DNA from: Platerodrilus igneus
Taxonomy: Eukaryota; Arthropoda; Insecta; Coleoptera; Lycidae
Assembly (NCBI GenBank): GCA_036346225.1
Contig: JARFIW010000941.1
Location: 1,173,501 to 1,237,500 of the forward strand
DNA length: 64,000 nt
Reading direction: 5' to 3'
In this document: piece by piece, positions 22,096 to 34,034 of the stretch
Layout: each line of letters opens with the position of its first letter
How positions within the stretch are numbered: the stretch's first letter is position 1
The notes under the pieces: model-generated
Told to the model about the DNA's origin: nothing
Database searches by the model: none
What the model saw: only the letters and a program-made list of their open reading frames with translations
Position numbers and translations under genes: made by a program

Positions 22096-23319
22096 TACAA
22101 TAGAATCTTAAGTAAGTATTAAGAATCAAATATATCACAAAGCTACTAACTAAAAACTTAATCTAAACACAAACGTACTATCAGTACCTTCAGTCCATGC
22201 ATTTAGCTAAGAGTGTTTATGTACTGACTTCCACTCCGGTATAGCTCCAGTTTAATTTTCTCCCCCGGTGATTAACATTATTCCATTAAAAATTAATATG
22301 TGCTCCGTCTATCTCAACATGGTTACTACCAGCACAAGAGTTGAATATCTGGGAACCAATGTGCCCCTAAAATAAAACTGAACCGCTTTGCAGGCAATTA
22401 TCCGAACATACTTAGACTACTTTATCTTGTTTGCAAACCTCTGGTTAAGGCATGATCAGCGTTTGAATGTTAACAACGAAGTACTTCTGAAAATTGAATC
22501 TACTCTTTCTAAAATCATTCAAAGCATTATTGGCAAAGTTCGGACAGATGAATCAAAAGCGTATAGAAATGGACATACCTGGTGTCGTCTTCTCCTACCT
22601 AACCTGCCTACGTAAATTTACGTATTGTCGACCTAAAAATCAGAAATTGGGATTTTACATTTATAGAGTCAGCACAAAACTATATTTGACCTGTCTTTGT
22701 TTTCAGACGATGAGGTCATCTGGCCATTATTTCTTTGTAGACAAAACAAAATCACGGCTGTAATAATTACAATGATGACATCATCTCTAACCTTTATAAC
22801 TGACATGAATTTGACAACCTTTGACAATAGATTAAATATGATACAAAATAATTTTCTCTTAGATTAAAATTTATAGTAACCTAGAACTTATATTTTTTGA
22901 AGGGAATAACCTCATCCTATTGGTGGACCTTAGTCATACAAAAGCTATTAAAATGAAATGTGATTATAACTATTTCTGAGGAAACGTCACAACTCGGACC
23001 AAAACTTAGTATACACCACATTCTCCAAGACAAGATCAATAATCAAACCTTTGCATCAACTTGAAACGACTGATAATAGTTGTATTCAATTACTCAGATA
23101 AAAAATATTGAATAACTTGGATTCAAATGCAAAATATCATAAACAATAAATATATTTATAAATAAAAATAAATAGCATTACAATTAAAAAACTGTGAGAA
23201 ACAATATATAACTTAATATATACGGAAATATCTTCGAAATAACATCAAATCCTACTGAACCATGGGCGGAGTCTGTAAAACCAGCTATAAATAAAACAAT
23301 GAACGAGTTTGATACATAC
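22096..23319. other. Segment P, DNA between mariner-like element and host exons (copy A)
   Basis: No transposon protein seen. Two plus-strand stretches look exon-like: 22388-22590, after TTTGCAG, is open with an amphipathic helical sequence (LDYFILFANLWLRHDQRLNV). 22710-22866, after TTTGTTTTCAG, is open (DDEVIWPLFLCRQNKITAVI) to a stop. The splice phases I tried do not join them cleanly, so they stay candidates only. They recur identically in copy B (31430 and 31752). Confidence 0.35.
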
Positions 23320-23451
23320 TTAAAATGCATAGTCCACTTCTTTCTGTATATAACGACTTACACTTGCATTCGCCAAGAATACATTCTAGTCGCCTTTCAC
23401 CATCGCCTGGTTGATGACACTCTTCATGTTTGCTACACTTTCCACCTAAAA
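23320..23451 (-). CDS. EB-module host exon (exon 5 type), copy A
   Basis: Minus-strand exon of 132 bp between an acceptor (GTTTAG) and a donor (GTATGT). It is phase 1 at both ends. It encodes LGGKCSKHEECHQPGDGERR and then six-cysteine EB spacing through LECILGECKCKSLYTERSGLC. EB modules are extracellular cysteine-rich domains of arthropod and nematode secreted proteins. It is identical to 32361-32492. Confidence 0.75.
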
Positions 23452-23498
23452 CTAAACGGAAATGTTGTACCTCAAGTCCAAAGTAGTTGGTTACTTAC

Positions 23499-23772
23499 GT
23501 GTATCCAAAACACATTTTTTGACTTTCTGCTTCAAATTGATACAGTTCTGTACATTTACAAACTCCTTCCAGGCACGTGGCCCCAGAACCTAAGACAGTT
23601 GTGCACTGAATATCTTCAGAACAGTTTGAGTTAATACTTTTTGCGAATGCTAAGCAGTGAGAACTTAAAACGCTTTTGATGTAGTTTGTTCGGCACGTAC
23701 ATTTGTGATTTTTACATGTGCTATATTCGGTAAAAAAACATTCTTCATTTGCTGTGCACCTAGATCCTAGTT
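23499..23772 (-). CDS. EB-module host exon (exon 4 type), copy A, one extra base
   Basis: Minus-strand exon between acceptor TTTTAG and donor GTAAGT, with two EB modules: CTANEECFFTEYSTCKNHKC and a second starting CSEDIQCTTVLGSGATC. Copy A has one more A in a homopolymer near 23514-23520 than copy B, which shifts the last codons and breaks the phase-1 end shared by the other exons. Copy B (273 bp) keeps phase. The extra base is either a real mutation of this copy or a sequencing error. Confidence 0.72.
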
Positions 23773-24284
23773 CTAAAATGGATTAATATTATTTAACAAT
23801 AATTTATAAAATCCATATAAAATCTTTAAAAATATAATGACCTCTCTATAAAAATAATTGTAGCTTATTAAAGGCGCTGAAAAGTCTAGAAAAAAAGTAA
23901 CAAAGATATCAAACCAACAATGGATTGATTGACATCTACAAGGGTGCGTTAAAGGAGTTAATATAAAATGTTCAAAAGTGAAGAATCTAGAGAAGTCACG
24001 ACAACTATTAGTAATTTCAGGAGTCTATTTTGTGGCCTGTATGAAACTGCATTGCTGGGGAGGAAGTTCAGTTTAAGCCGAAGTATGAATTTGCAAGTAT
24101 TATGATATTACACTATTTGTTAAATCAATAAATTAATAATATTCGTTGATTAAAATTGTTTCAAAACATTTTGTTCAATAACGTGTTTAGTGTTGAATGT
24201 TGTACGGTATTACTCCTTAGCACTTTTTTATCCAAATTGCGTTAGTTTAGTATTATATTACAAAAGAGTTTACTTTGATTTGTT

Positions 24285-24420
24285 ATTCATCGTCATCGTT
24301 AACATCGTCATAGTTGTTGTCATCGTTGCCGTCATCGTCATATTAGCGTGGTCGCCGTCGTCTTGGTTATGATCAACGTCATCGTCATCGTCGCCGTTGT
24401 TGTCGCTGTCGTCGTCGTCA
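24285..24420. repeat. Imperfect ATC/GTC trinucleotide microsatellite, copy A
   Basis: Run of TCATCG, GTCGTC and GTTGTC triplets with interruptions, followed by CAGAACACG. It recurs at 33326-33460 with minor changes. Confidence 0.9.
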
Positions 24421-24509
24421 GAACACGTCAGTTAGGGAATGATAGGAAACATTAAGGACGAATTCAGGCTAAAGTTAGAATAAAATGCTTAGACTAGGCG
24501 GATGATATT

Positions 24510-24905
24510 GTAAATTTATAGCGCAAGCACAAATAGCTGGATTCTCTATTAATAAATTTGGCGTATGCTTGGAAATTCGAATCCATTGGTAAAATTAGGT
24601 AGCTAGTTTTAAGTCGATCCTTCGGGTCGCATCGGTAAGCAGAGCCGACGGCTGCTATCTGGCATTACGCCACACCCCGTCGTTTTTGCCAGTGTCTTGT
24701 TGATCAGACACACTCCAAAGTCAACGCGAGGAATGATATTATTTAAACTCCAACTTTTATTTTATACATTTTATTCATGGTTAATTAATTTTGAAGTCAG
24801 ATTTAAGCACGTTAAATTTTTCACGTTTAAACCCAATGTAGTACCTACGGATGGAGCATTGGGGACGTGGTCGCAAGTGTAGCGGCCCCTACTTACATTA
24901 AACTA
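24510..24905 (+). mobile_element. 5'-truncated LINE 3' UTR, copy A
   Basis: About 400 bp homologous to the end of the LINE copy at 44690-45118. It shares TAGCTGGATTC, CGATCCTTCGGGTCG, GGTAAGCAGAGC, the 30-nt hairpin at 24833-24862 and a second hairpin (GGTCGC...GCGGCC). No coding part remains. It is present again at 33550-33947. Confidence 0.75.
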
Positions 24906-24993
24906 TAGTCGTCGTCATCGTCATTGACGGAAACAAAATTTTGGAAAGGTTTGACACTTTCATTGACTGAACTTCAAATGGTTTTTCGACTTA

Positions 24994-26972
24994 CAGTAGA
25001 ACCTCTCATATCCGACCTACTCATAACCGACTCCTCCCGATATCCGACTAAATGAGCCTGTATCTACTACACTACGTATGTTTTGTTTTCGTGTCACAAT
25101 CTGTCAGTTCAGCCGTGAGTGTTGATGTGGAATGTATTCTGACTATAATCTTGTACTGTTCTATGTTTGTTAACGTCAATACTGTTTGTGTTTTCCCCCG
25201 GATTGTGAGGTGCTTTAAATCAAGGTTATGTGTGTGACAATCGCAACTCGAAAACGTAAACGAGTTTGTGTTTCTCTGCAACAAAAACTTGAGGTGTTAC
25301 AACGATTGGAACATAGTGAGTCTGTTGTTAAGCTAGCTTCTGAGTTGGGTGCAGGGGTGACTACGGTAACGGACCGGAAAGATCTGGAAGCGTACTCAAC
25401 GACAACTGAGACAGATTATGCATTAAAAGTAGAAAATGTTAAAAACAAAACTTGAACTTGTCGATGAAGCGTTATGGGTTTGGTTTTGTCAGAAAAGGCG
25501 CAAAGAAACACCATTGCCAGGCCCCATCGTAAAGGAAAAAGCCATAAAATGGCATGAAAAGTTGGGAAGTGATCTAGAAAAGTTTAGCGCTAGCGAAGGG
25601 TGCCTACATAAGTGGAAGTTGCGTCATGGCATACGACATGTTATAATTGCAGGTGAAAAACTATCAGCTAATGATAATGCTGCTAAAGAATTTGTAGAAA
25701 CACTTGAGAAGTTGGTCACAGAACAGAAACTTGTACCCGAACAAGTGTACAATGTAGACGAAACGGGCCTAAATGACAAAATGCTTCCAAAAACCACTCT
25801 TGCTGCTAAAAATGAACCTGTGTTACGAACAAAGCTTGCTAAAGACAGGCTTACAATCGCAACTTCTAGCAATCCACGGTAAGCCACAAAATACCGCTGT
25901 TCGTCATAGGAAAATGTAAGAAACCAAGAGCATTTAAAAATCTAAACATAGCAGCACTTTCAGTTTTCTATCGGAATCAATCATCTGCTTGGATGGATGG
26001 TGATTTATTTAAGAAGTGGTTTTTTGACGAATTTATCCCCGCAGTAAAAAAACATTTAAAGTCTAAAAACTTACCTGTTCGTGCTGTTTTGCTGTTAGAT
26101 AGCGCTCCTAGTCAGCCCTCAGAATGTGAACTAAAGAAAGGAAACTCCAAGGCTTTATTTGTACCGCCCCATGTTACACATTTAACACAACCTATGGATC
26201 AGGGCATCATAGTGTGGTTGAAGAAAAGATACAGAAGAACATATGACGGCTCTCAGCTGGAAAAAACAGAAGAATGTAACCTTTTTGAGGCGATGAAAAG
26301 TTTCAACATAAAAGACGCTATCTACACCGTTGCTGAGCTTGGGACAAAATTAATCAAACTACCCTTCAGAAGTCTTGGAAAAAGATTTGGCCACTATTGA
26401 AACAAGAAGAACCTAAGACAGAAGCAAAAGTTGAAACACACAACACAAAAGTATTACAAAATCTACAAGTGTTTCAGCATGATCTCCAGATGATAGATGT
26501 AGAAAATTGGCTTATTGAAGCTGATGTTTTGGAAGTTACCAATGAGATCTCAACGACGACGAAATCATCTCTGTTGTGCAGAACAAATCCATGGAAGAAG
26601 AAATTGACTTGGATGAAGACGAAACTACCAGTGACGACGTAGTGAGTCATTCTGCTGGTAAGGACGCCTTCGAGGTTGCGCTGAAATACCTCGAGCAACA
26701 TCCAAATGCAACCCCCAAAGGACGTATTGTGGGCAAAAAAAGTGGAGGGACACTTCCGCAAAGTCAAGATTTAAAAAATTGAAACACAAATCCATTATTG
26801 AGTTTTTTAAATAAGGTATGCTTAGATTTACAAGTACAATAAAGTTGTATTACAGTACTGTGTAGCTGTTTTTCTACTTGGGAAGGAAGTTTTTTGCTCT
26901 TTTCGATATCCGACCTTTTGGTCATTCCACCATGGCCCGTCCCGTCATAGTCGCATATGAGAGGCTCTACTG
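24994..26972 (+). mobile_element. Tigger/pogo-like DNA transposon, copy A
   Basis: Flanked by TA (24992-24993 and 26973-26974). Terminal inverted repeats begin CAGTAGAACCTCTCATATCC on the left and, inverted, CAGTAGAGCCTCTCATATGC on the right. Length 1979 bp. It encodes a broken pogo-type transposase. Confidence 0.92.
25228..26782 (+). pseudogene. Tigger/pogo transposase, copy A, frame-broken
   Basis: The N-terminus has a CENP-B/psq-like helix-turn-helix (RKRKRVCVSLQQKLEVLQRL and SVVKLASELGAGVTTV). A second DNA-binding half follows (GPIVKEKAIKWHEKLG; ASEGCLHKWKLRHGI). The DDE_1 catalytic part has VYNVDETGLNDKMLP, LLLDSAPSQP and THLTQPMDQGIIVWLKKRYR, giving three aspartates in the right order. 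The C-terminus is acidic. Frame changes lie near 25430, 25880-25990 and 26400-26580, several beside homopolymers that differ in length from copy B. Confidence 0.88.
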
Positions 26973-27020
26973 TAATTAAATTGTTTTGAACTTTCTGACT
27001 AAGCAGAATTTAGATAATTT

Positions 27021-29086
27021 CTAGCGCAAAACAACAATGTATGAGTTTTGTATTTTAATGCACTCGATTCTGATCAAATTAAATTATTTACAAACTTTTG
27101 GATCTTTAGATTCAAAGTTTTAACAATAGGGAGTGTTTGAAATAATGAAATATTTTAATACTGTGGAATTTTAGGCGTTTCATGAAATTTGTTTGTACCT
27201 ATTATTTAGCTTAAGATTCATTTTTGACGCAAAGAATGGTGGAAAGAAATTTTAAAAGAAACCATTATCTTGTTGTAATTAGTACTATTTGGTTGCATAA
27301 TTGACATTAATAAAATTTGTTCAAGTGTGAAATCGCTTATGTTTACATGCATTTTAACATATGAGAATATAACACACATTCTTATAATTTCTGATACTTT
27401 TAAATTCATTTCACACCACTACTTTGACATTCTGATTCCGACTAATACAATAGCACAAGATGTTTGCATGGGTTATGCAGTACTTCCACACCATCCACTC
27501 CCTCCTCGTCTACCTTACAGTCCTCACTCTTATTTCTGAGTAGATACACATTGAAACAATATTTTTTATTTAATATATGCTCGGTGGACTTTGGTGTTGG
27601 GCGCTAATGAAACAAAAGTGGACTTCTCCAAAAAGGAATTAATGCAGTTTTCTCCAAACAAGAATTAATGTCATTTTCTCCAAACAAGAGCTCACGTTGT
27701 TTGCGCTAAAAAACATATTTAAAAGGAATAAAATTGTATTTTCTAATAACCAATAAGGAAAGCAGGCGAATCCTTCATGTTTGGGAGTACCTTTATAATA
27801 TATTTTTAATGGCGAACGCTGCGCCCATGCTGTAGTTTTACAAAGCACCTTTAACTAATTAACCCCAGCACGCCTTCAACAAAAATGGTTACACATATTG
27901 GTGTACGTTGTAACATAGCTTTCCTCATCAGGGCGCACGCGTTATCTCTATGCGCTTATCTACCCGAGGCATTCAAGTTTAACCAACAGAGGTTTTGATA
28001 GACTTAGACTTCAATTAACACGGAATAATTTTTTGATGAGACTTAAAAGAAATAAGTTTCAGGTTCATATGGCCAATCACAAATAAGTGCTATAAGGTAG
28101 GTATATTTAAATACTATTTAAATAAAGAAAAACTTTAAATAATGTAGAAACCGGACGTATTAATTTTACCGAAAGTTAAATACGTTACAGCATCATTTCT
28201 CAGAAATCTACGGTCAGAATTTCACATGTGGTAGAATATTTAACCTGAAACCAAACTCATTCCTTAAGACCTTACTACTTATATAGATAAAAGAGGGGCC
28301 TTGCTATATCTTCGACTACTATGTTGCAAGGTACTTTACAAAGTCATTAGAAATAACCTTTAGTTCTTGTATTTTTGCAGGTTTGTCGTAAATAACAAGC
28401 AACATTTAGGCTTACCCTTACCCTTCCCGTTCATTTTACCCGTACAGTAGTTTTGGTGCCCAATGCGACTGTTTTTAAATTTTTAGGTATTTTTTATATT
28501 TAGCTATTTTTAAATTAGTACCGTCTTTTAAGTGGGATTTTGTTAATTTTTTTACGTTAAAGTTTTTGACGCCCAGCCCAATCATAAAAAGTTTTTTTAA
28601 ACATAAAATAATTTTTTTATTATTATAAAGTAAATTGTTTCAACTCTATTTTTTATCGTTTAGCTATTTTTTTTTCAGTTGGTAAAATACTTATTTAGCG
28701 TTAACGTAAGTTATGTATCCGCCAATTTATATATGTTTAATAAAATAGAAGTTATTAGGAAATTATTAGAAACCATTAAGAAATTATTAAGTCGAGTACA
28801 ACAATGTAACTCAAAGATAGATATAACAAGGTTATTAACAGTTCATGAGAACGGATGCAATACAATGTATTCCAGACAATAGTGATACTGCAGGTGGTAG
28901 GTCACAGACGGTTAAGATACCGTGATTACCTAGAAAGTAAGATTGCTACAATGTAACAATGAATAGAATTAAGAATAAGCAGACATGAGCTCTGCAAGTT
29001 CCCACAGAATTGTGAGGGGCAGGGACAATATAAATACCCCGGGAGCCCCAAGATCAGTCAGTCAGTCTGAGTATTACAGCTTTAGC
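27021..29086. other. Segment X between P copy A and W copy A
   Basis: About 2.07 kb with no recognisable gene apart from most of a solo LTR at its right end. The second duplication unit has unrelated DNA in this place (36054-38890). Confidence 0.7.
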
Positions 29087-29272
29087 ATTGTTGTTTACCT
29101 AGGCTACTCGCCCTAATAATAGTTCAATTAGTAATTGTTTTTAGACTTAGAATATTAAATCAAGATTGTCAAAATTCCATATTTAATATATGTTTGAAGA
29201 ATAAATAAATTTGTTACGAAGACTTGGAAATAGTTTTTTAAAAACACCGCTCCCAAGGCCCGAAATATAACT
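28709..29272 (+). mobile_element. Solo LTR of an errantivirus-type element
   Basis: Starts AGTTATGTATCCGCC and ends GAAATATAACT, the AGTTA...AACT termini of errantivirus LTRs. It is flanked by a perfect 4-bp duplication CGTA (28705-28708 and 29273-29276). A TATA box (TATAAATA near 29029) is followed by a CAGTCAGTCAGT start region and an AATAAATAAAT polyadenylation signal near 29204. Related LTRs, with the same TATA-box region and GGGAACTGCAGAGCTCATGTCTGC reading on the opposite strand in part, bound the provirus at 57627-63324. No internal region follows, so it is a recombination remnant. Confidence 0.88.
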
Positions 29273-29454
29273 CGTATACGCCTTAAATTTTTTCATTTTT
29301 TTAATCATTTAACCGTAAACATTTTTTCAATGTGAATTTGTTCAGTTGCGAATTTTTAAATTATTTGTCATTTTTCTAAATTTGCTTTAAAAATCGAAAT
29401 CTTTTTTTATGATTTTTTTTAAATTATCTTGAGAGTTTTTAAGATAGAAACAGA
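29087..29454. repeat. Duplicated 368-bp segment W, copy A
   Basis: 3' part of the solo LTR plus 182 bp of flank, identical by eye to 38891-39258. It ends in GAAACAGA and passes directly into P copy B, which begins CAGAATGC, so CAGA is shared at the junction. Confidence 0.93.
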
Positions 29455-29852
29455 ATGCTATCGAGTATGAAACATGGTCTTGATCGGAAAATACCTTGGA
29501 CGCCAACTAATTTCGCAGGGTTGTTAGGAAAAATCCCTAGAATGAATCACAAGGGGGTGCCAAAATATTGAGATCAGGAAAGTGATTCTGACTTAAAATT
29601 ATACCTGAAATTCATTAAAACCAATATTATTTTAAACCTAAAACAAACTTAAAAACAAATAGACCTATTTAGGACTACCAACTGCAAAGAAGATTCCGAA
29701 AAGCAAATATTAAATAACCTGAAATAACAATTTATTACAGCAAAACTGTAACTATGCCGTTTATAATAATGGAAAAATCAAATATACATCGTCTTCACAC
29801 GATTATATAGGACTTTTATTACTATATAACACACACGTTTTTATTACAAATA

Positions 29853-31136
29853 AAGGGCGGGTCATCTAGTGGTTTCTTTTTAAATCATAGGTTATTTTGA
29901 CACTGACAGCTTTTTCCCGCCTGAAATCTTAACAGGAAGTCAGTATCATTCCTCCACGGTACGAAATGAGTCACTTTACGCTTGAACAACGAGGGAAATA
30001 TTGCAAACTTATTTCCAAAGTGAGCACCCAAACAGTACGTTTGTTGAAATGAAGTTTTTGCCGAAATGAATCACCCCACCGCGCCTGCTGTAAGCAAGTT
30101 TGTGCAAAAAGTTTGTGAGACTGGCATGCTAGTGGACAACACTCATGGTCCTCGTTCTCATACGGTACGCACAGAAGATAATGTTGGTGCTGTAGCCGAG
30201 AGTGTGAGACTCAATCCACGAACATCAACTCGCTGTCGATCTCAACAGCTCAACATTTCACGTACTAGCCTGAGAAGAATTCTGAACAAAGGTCTCCGAT
30301 CATTCGCTTACAAGGTCCAATTGACTCAGCAATTGAAGGCGCACGACCATCCGCTTTGTTATCGCTTCGCAATTTGAGCCTTAGGACAGCTTGAATGGGA
30401 CAACGTTTTTAAGCGAAAAATCATTTTCTCTGACGAGGCGCATTTTCATCTTGGCGGCTATGTTAACAAACAAAATTACCGCATCTGGGTCTCGCAACAC
30501 CCGCACATTATTGCCGAGAAGTCAATGCATCCACAGTTTGGTGTGGATTGTGGAGTGGTGGCATAATTGGGCCAATTTTCTTCGAAAATGAGGTTTGAAA
30601 CAACGTTTCGGTCAACTGTGAGCGTTACAGAGCCATGTTATCCGACTTTTTTCACTGAAATTGAAGACATGGATCTGGACGACCTCTGGTTCATACAGGA
30701 TGGCGCGCCATGCCACACAGTCTATGCCATAATCGATCTTTTGCGCACCAAATTCCCAAATCGTGTTATCAGCCGTGTTGACGATGTCAATTTGCCGCCT
30801 CGGAGCTGCGATTTAATCCCTTTGGATTTTTTTATTTTGGGAAAACATAAAGGACCTATGTTATACCAACAATCCGGAAACGATTCAAGCACTTCAGCCC
30901 AATATCATCCGAGCAATCACTGAGCCGAAGCCTGAAACTATCAACAAGGTCATGGAAAATTGGAGTGACAAAATATGCTACTGCGAAGCCAGCCGAGGCA
31001 GCCACTTACACGAAGTTGTGTTCCATAATTAATGGGAATGTTTGCTCATACTAATAAAGCCATAATATATGGGAAAAAAATTAATTTTGTTCATTTTATT
31101 GCATTTAAAAAAAAAACTTGTATCTGGCCCACCCTT
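29853..31136 (+). mobile_element. Mariner-like transposon, copy B
   Basis: Same element as 20816-22093 with TA at 29851-29852 and 31137-31138. Run-length differences relative to copy A make it 1284 bp. Confidence 0.88.
29966..31032 (+). pseudogene. Mariner-like transposase, copy B, frame-broken
   Basis: Same motifs as copy A (LWFIQDGAPCHT; PPRSCDLIPLDF). Some breaks differ: copy B has other homopolymer lengths near 30415, 30431 and 30830, so different parts are readable in each copy. The stop near 30375 and the early break near 30045 are shared, which shows real decay beyond any sequencing noise. Confidence 0.82.
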
Positions 31137-32360
31137 TATACAATAGAATCTTAAGTAAGTATTAAGAATCAAATATATCACAAAGCTACTAACTAAAAAC
31201 TTAATCTAAACACAAACGTACTATCAGTACCTTCAGTCCATGCATTTAGCTAAGAGTGTTTATGTACTGACTTCCACTCCGGTATAGCTCCAGTTTAATT
31301 TTCTCCCCGGTGATTAACATTATTCCATTAAAAATTAATATGTGCTCCGTCTATCTCAACATGGTTACTACCAGCACAAGAGTTGAATATCTGGGAACCA
31401 ATGTGCCCCTAAAATAAAACTGAACCGCTTTGCAGGCAATTATCCGAACATACTTAGACTACTTTATCTTGTTTGCAAACCTCTGGTTAAGGCATGATCA
31501 GCGTTTGAATGTTAACAACGAAGTACTTCTGAAAATTGAATCTACTCTTTCTAAAATCATTCAAAGCATTATTGGCAAAGTTCGGACAGATGAATCAAAA
31601 GCGTATAGAAATGGACATACCTGGTGTCGTCTTCTCCTACCTAACCTGCCTACGTAAATTTACGTATTGTCGACCTAAAAATCAGAAATTGGGATTTTAC
31701 ATTTATAGAGTCAGCACAAAACTATATTTGACCTGTCTTTGTTTTCAGACGATGAGGTCATCTGGCCATTATTTCTTTGTAGACAAAACAAAATCACGGC
31801 TGTAATAATTACAATGATGACATCATCTCTAACCTTTATAACTGACATGAATTTGACAACCTTTGACAATAGATTAAATATGATACAAAATAATTTTCTC
31901 TTAGATTAAAATTTATAGTAACCTAGAACTTATATTTTTGAAGGGAATAACCTCATCCTATTGGTGGACCTTAGTCATACAAAAGCTATTAAAATGAAAT
32001 GTGATTATAACTATTTCTGAGGAAACGTCACAACTCGGACCAAAACTTAGTATACACCACATTCTCCAAGACAAGATCAATAATCAAACCTTTGCATCAA
32101 CTTGAAACGACTGATAATAGTTGTATTCAATTACTCAGATAAAAAATATTGAATAACTTGGATTCAAATGCAAAATATCATAAACAATAAATATATTTAT
32201 AAATAAAAATAAATAGCATTACAATTAAAAAACTGTGAGAAACAATATATAACTTAATATATACGGAAATATCTTCGAAATAACATCAAATCCTACTGAA
32301 CCATGGGCGGAGTCTGTAAAACCAGCTATAAATAAAACAATGAACGAGTTTGATACATAC

Positions 32361-32492
32361 TTAAAATGCATAGTCCACTTCTTTCTGTATATAACGACTT
32401 ACACTTGCATTCGCCAAGAATACATTCTAGTCGCCTTTCACCATCGCCTGGTTGATGACACTCTTCATGTTTGCTACACTTTCCACCTAAAA
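32361..32492 (-). CDS. EB-module host exon (exon 5 type), copy B
   Basis: Identical to 23320-23451: a phase-1 to phase-1 exon, six cysteines, acceptor GTTTAG, donor GTATGT. Because it ends in a donor, at least one more exon should follow. In the present order that would be the copy A exon 4 at 23772, or an unseen exon. Confidence 0.78.
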
Positions 32493-32539
32493 CTAAACGG
32501 AAATGTTGTACCTCAAGTCCAAAGTAGTTGGTTACTTAC

Positions 32540-32812
32540 GTGTATCCAAAACACATTTTTGACTTTCTGCTTCAAATTGATACAGTTCTGTACATTTACA
32601 AACTCCTTCCAGGCACGTGGCCCCAGAACCTAAGACAGTTGTGCACTGAATATCTTCAGAACAGTTTGAGTTAATACTTTTTGCGAATGCTAAGCAGTGA
32701 GAACTTAAAACGCTTTTGATGTAGTTTGTTCGGCACGTACATTTGTGATTTTTACATGTGCTATATTCGGTAAAAAAACATTCTTCATTTGCTGTGCACC
32801 TAGATCCTAGTT
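32540..32812 (-). CDS. EB-module host exon (exon 4 type), copy B, intact
   Basis: 273-bp exon between acceptor TTTTAG and donor GTAAGT, encoding two EB modules with six cysteines each. The first ends SVLSSHC; the second runs CSEDIQCTT... to SQKCVLDT. Both ends are phase 1, matching exons 2 and 3 at 54.7-55.2 kb and exon 5. This shared phase allows exon duplication or skipping without frame loss. It is probably part of the gene whose signal-peptide exon lies at 55214-55298, about 22 kb upstream in gene direction. That link is inferred from domain type and phase, not shown by the sequence. Confidence 0.78.
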
Positions 32813-33325
32813 CTAAAATGGATTAATATTATTTAACAATAATTTATAAAATCCATATAAAATCTTTAAAAATATAATGACCTCTCTATAAAAATAATTG
32901 TAGCTTATTAAAGGCGCTGAAAAGTCTAGAAAAAAGTAACAAAGATATCAAACCAACAATGGATTGATTGACATCTACAAGGGTGCGTTAAAGGAGTTAA
33001 TATAAAATGTTCAAAAGTGAAGAATCTAGAGAAGTCACGACAACTATTAGTAATTTCAGGAGTCTATTTTGTGGCCTGTATGAAACTGCATTGCTGGGGA
33101 GGAAGTTCAGTTTAAGCCGAAGTATGAATTTGCAAGTATTATGATATTACACTATTTGTTAAATCAATAAATTAATAATATTCGTTGATTAAAATTGTTT
33201 CAAAACATTTTGTTCAATAACGTGTTTAGTGTTGAATGTTGTACGGTATTACTCCTTAGCACTTTTTTATCCAAATTGCGTTAGTTTAGTATTATATTAC
33301 AAAAGAGTTTACTTTGATTTGTTAT

Positions 33326-33460
33326 TCATCGTCATCGTTAACATCGTCATAGTTGTTGTCATCGTTGCCGTCATCGTCATATTAGCGTGGTCGCCGTCGT
33401 CTTGGTTATGATCATCGTCATCGTCATCGTCGCCGTTGTTGTCGCTGTCGTCGTCGTCTA
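33326..33460. repeat. Imperfect ATC/GTC trinucleotide microsatellite, copy B
   Basis: Counterpart of 24285-24420. One A/T substitution and one extra T distinguish it. Confidence 0.9.
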
Positions 33461-33549
33461 GAACACGTCAGTTAGGGAATGATAGGAAACATTAAGGACG
33501 AATTCAGGCTAAAGTTAGAATAAAATGCTTAGACTAGGGCGGATGATAT

Positions 33550-33947
33550 TGTAAATTTATAGCGCAAGCACAAATAGCTGGATTCTCTATTAATAAATTT
33601 GGCGTATGCTTGGAAATTCGAATCCATTGGTAAAATTAGGTAGCTAGTTTTAAGTCGATCCTTCGGGTCGCATCGGTAAGCAGAGCCGACGGCTGCTATC
33701 TGGCATTACGCCACACCCCGTCGTTTTTGCCAGTGTCTTGTTGATCAGACACACTCCAAAGTCAACGCTAGGAATGATATTATTTAAACTCCAACTTTTT
33801 ATTTTATACATTTTATTCATGGTTAATTAATTTTGAAGTCAGATTTAAGCACGTTAAATTTTTCACGTTTAAACCCAATGTAGTACCTACGGATGGAGCA
33901 TTGGGGACGTGGTCGCAAGTGTAGCGGCCCCTACTTACATTAAACTA
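33550..33947 (+). mobile_element. 5'-truncated LINE 3' UTR, copy B
   Basis: Counterpart of 24510-24905, with the 30-nt hairpin at 33875-33904. Confidence 0.75.
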
Positions 33948-34034
33948 TAGTCGTCGTCATCGTCATTGACGGAAACAAAATTTTGGAAAGGTTTGACACT
34001 TTCATTGACTGAACTTCAAATGGTTTTCGACTTA

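Larger units (their letters stand above)
20416..27020. repeat. Duplicated 6.6-kb segment P, copy A
   Basis: Matches 29451-36053 over its whole length. It contains, in order, a mariner-like element, unclassified DNA, two host exons (minus strand), a GTC/ATC microsatellite, a LINE 3' tail and a Tigger element. I counted more than 25 small differences, nearly all one-base changes in runs of A, T, C or G, against only about five substitutions. The left junction shares only CAGA with the left junction of copy B. Confidence 0.95.

Noticed and set aside
22240..22380. Minus-strand stretch after TTTTAG as a further EB exon
   Set aside because: The phase-1 frame stops after about 13 codons, and the cysteine pattern does not fit without assuming a base change.
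25624..25887. Minus-strand frame with a serine-rich, signal-like protein (repeated at 34668-34931)
   Set aside because: It is the shadow of the Tigger transposase catalytic region, which has recognisable motifs on the plus strand.
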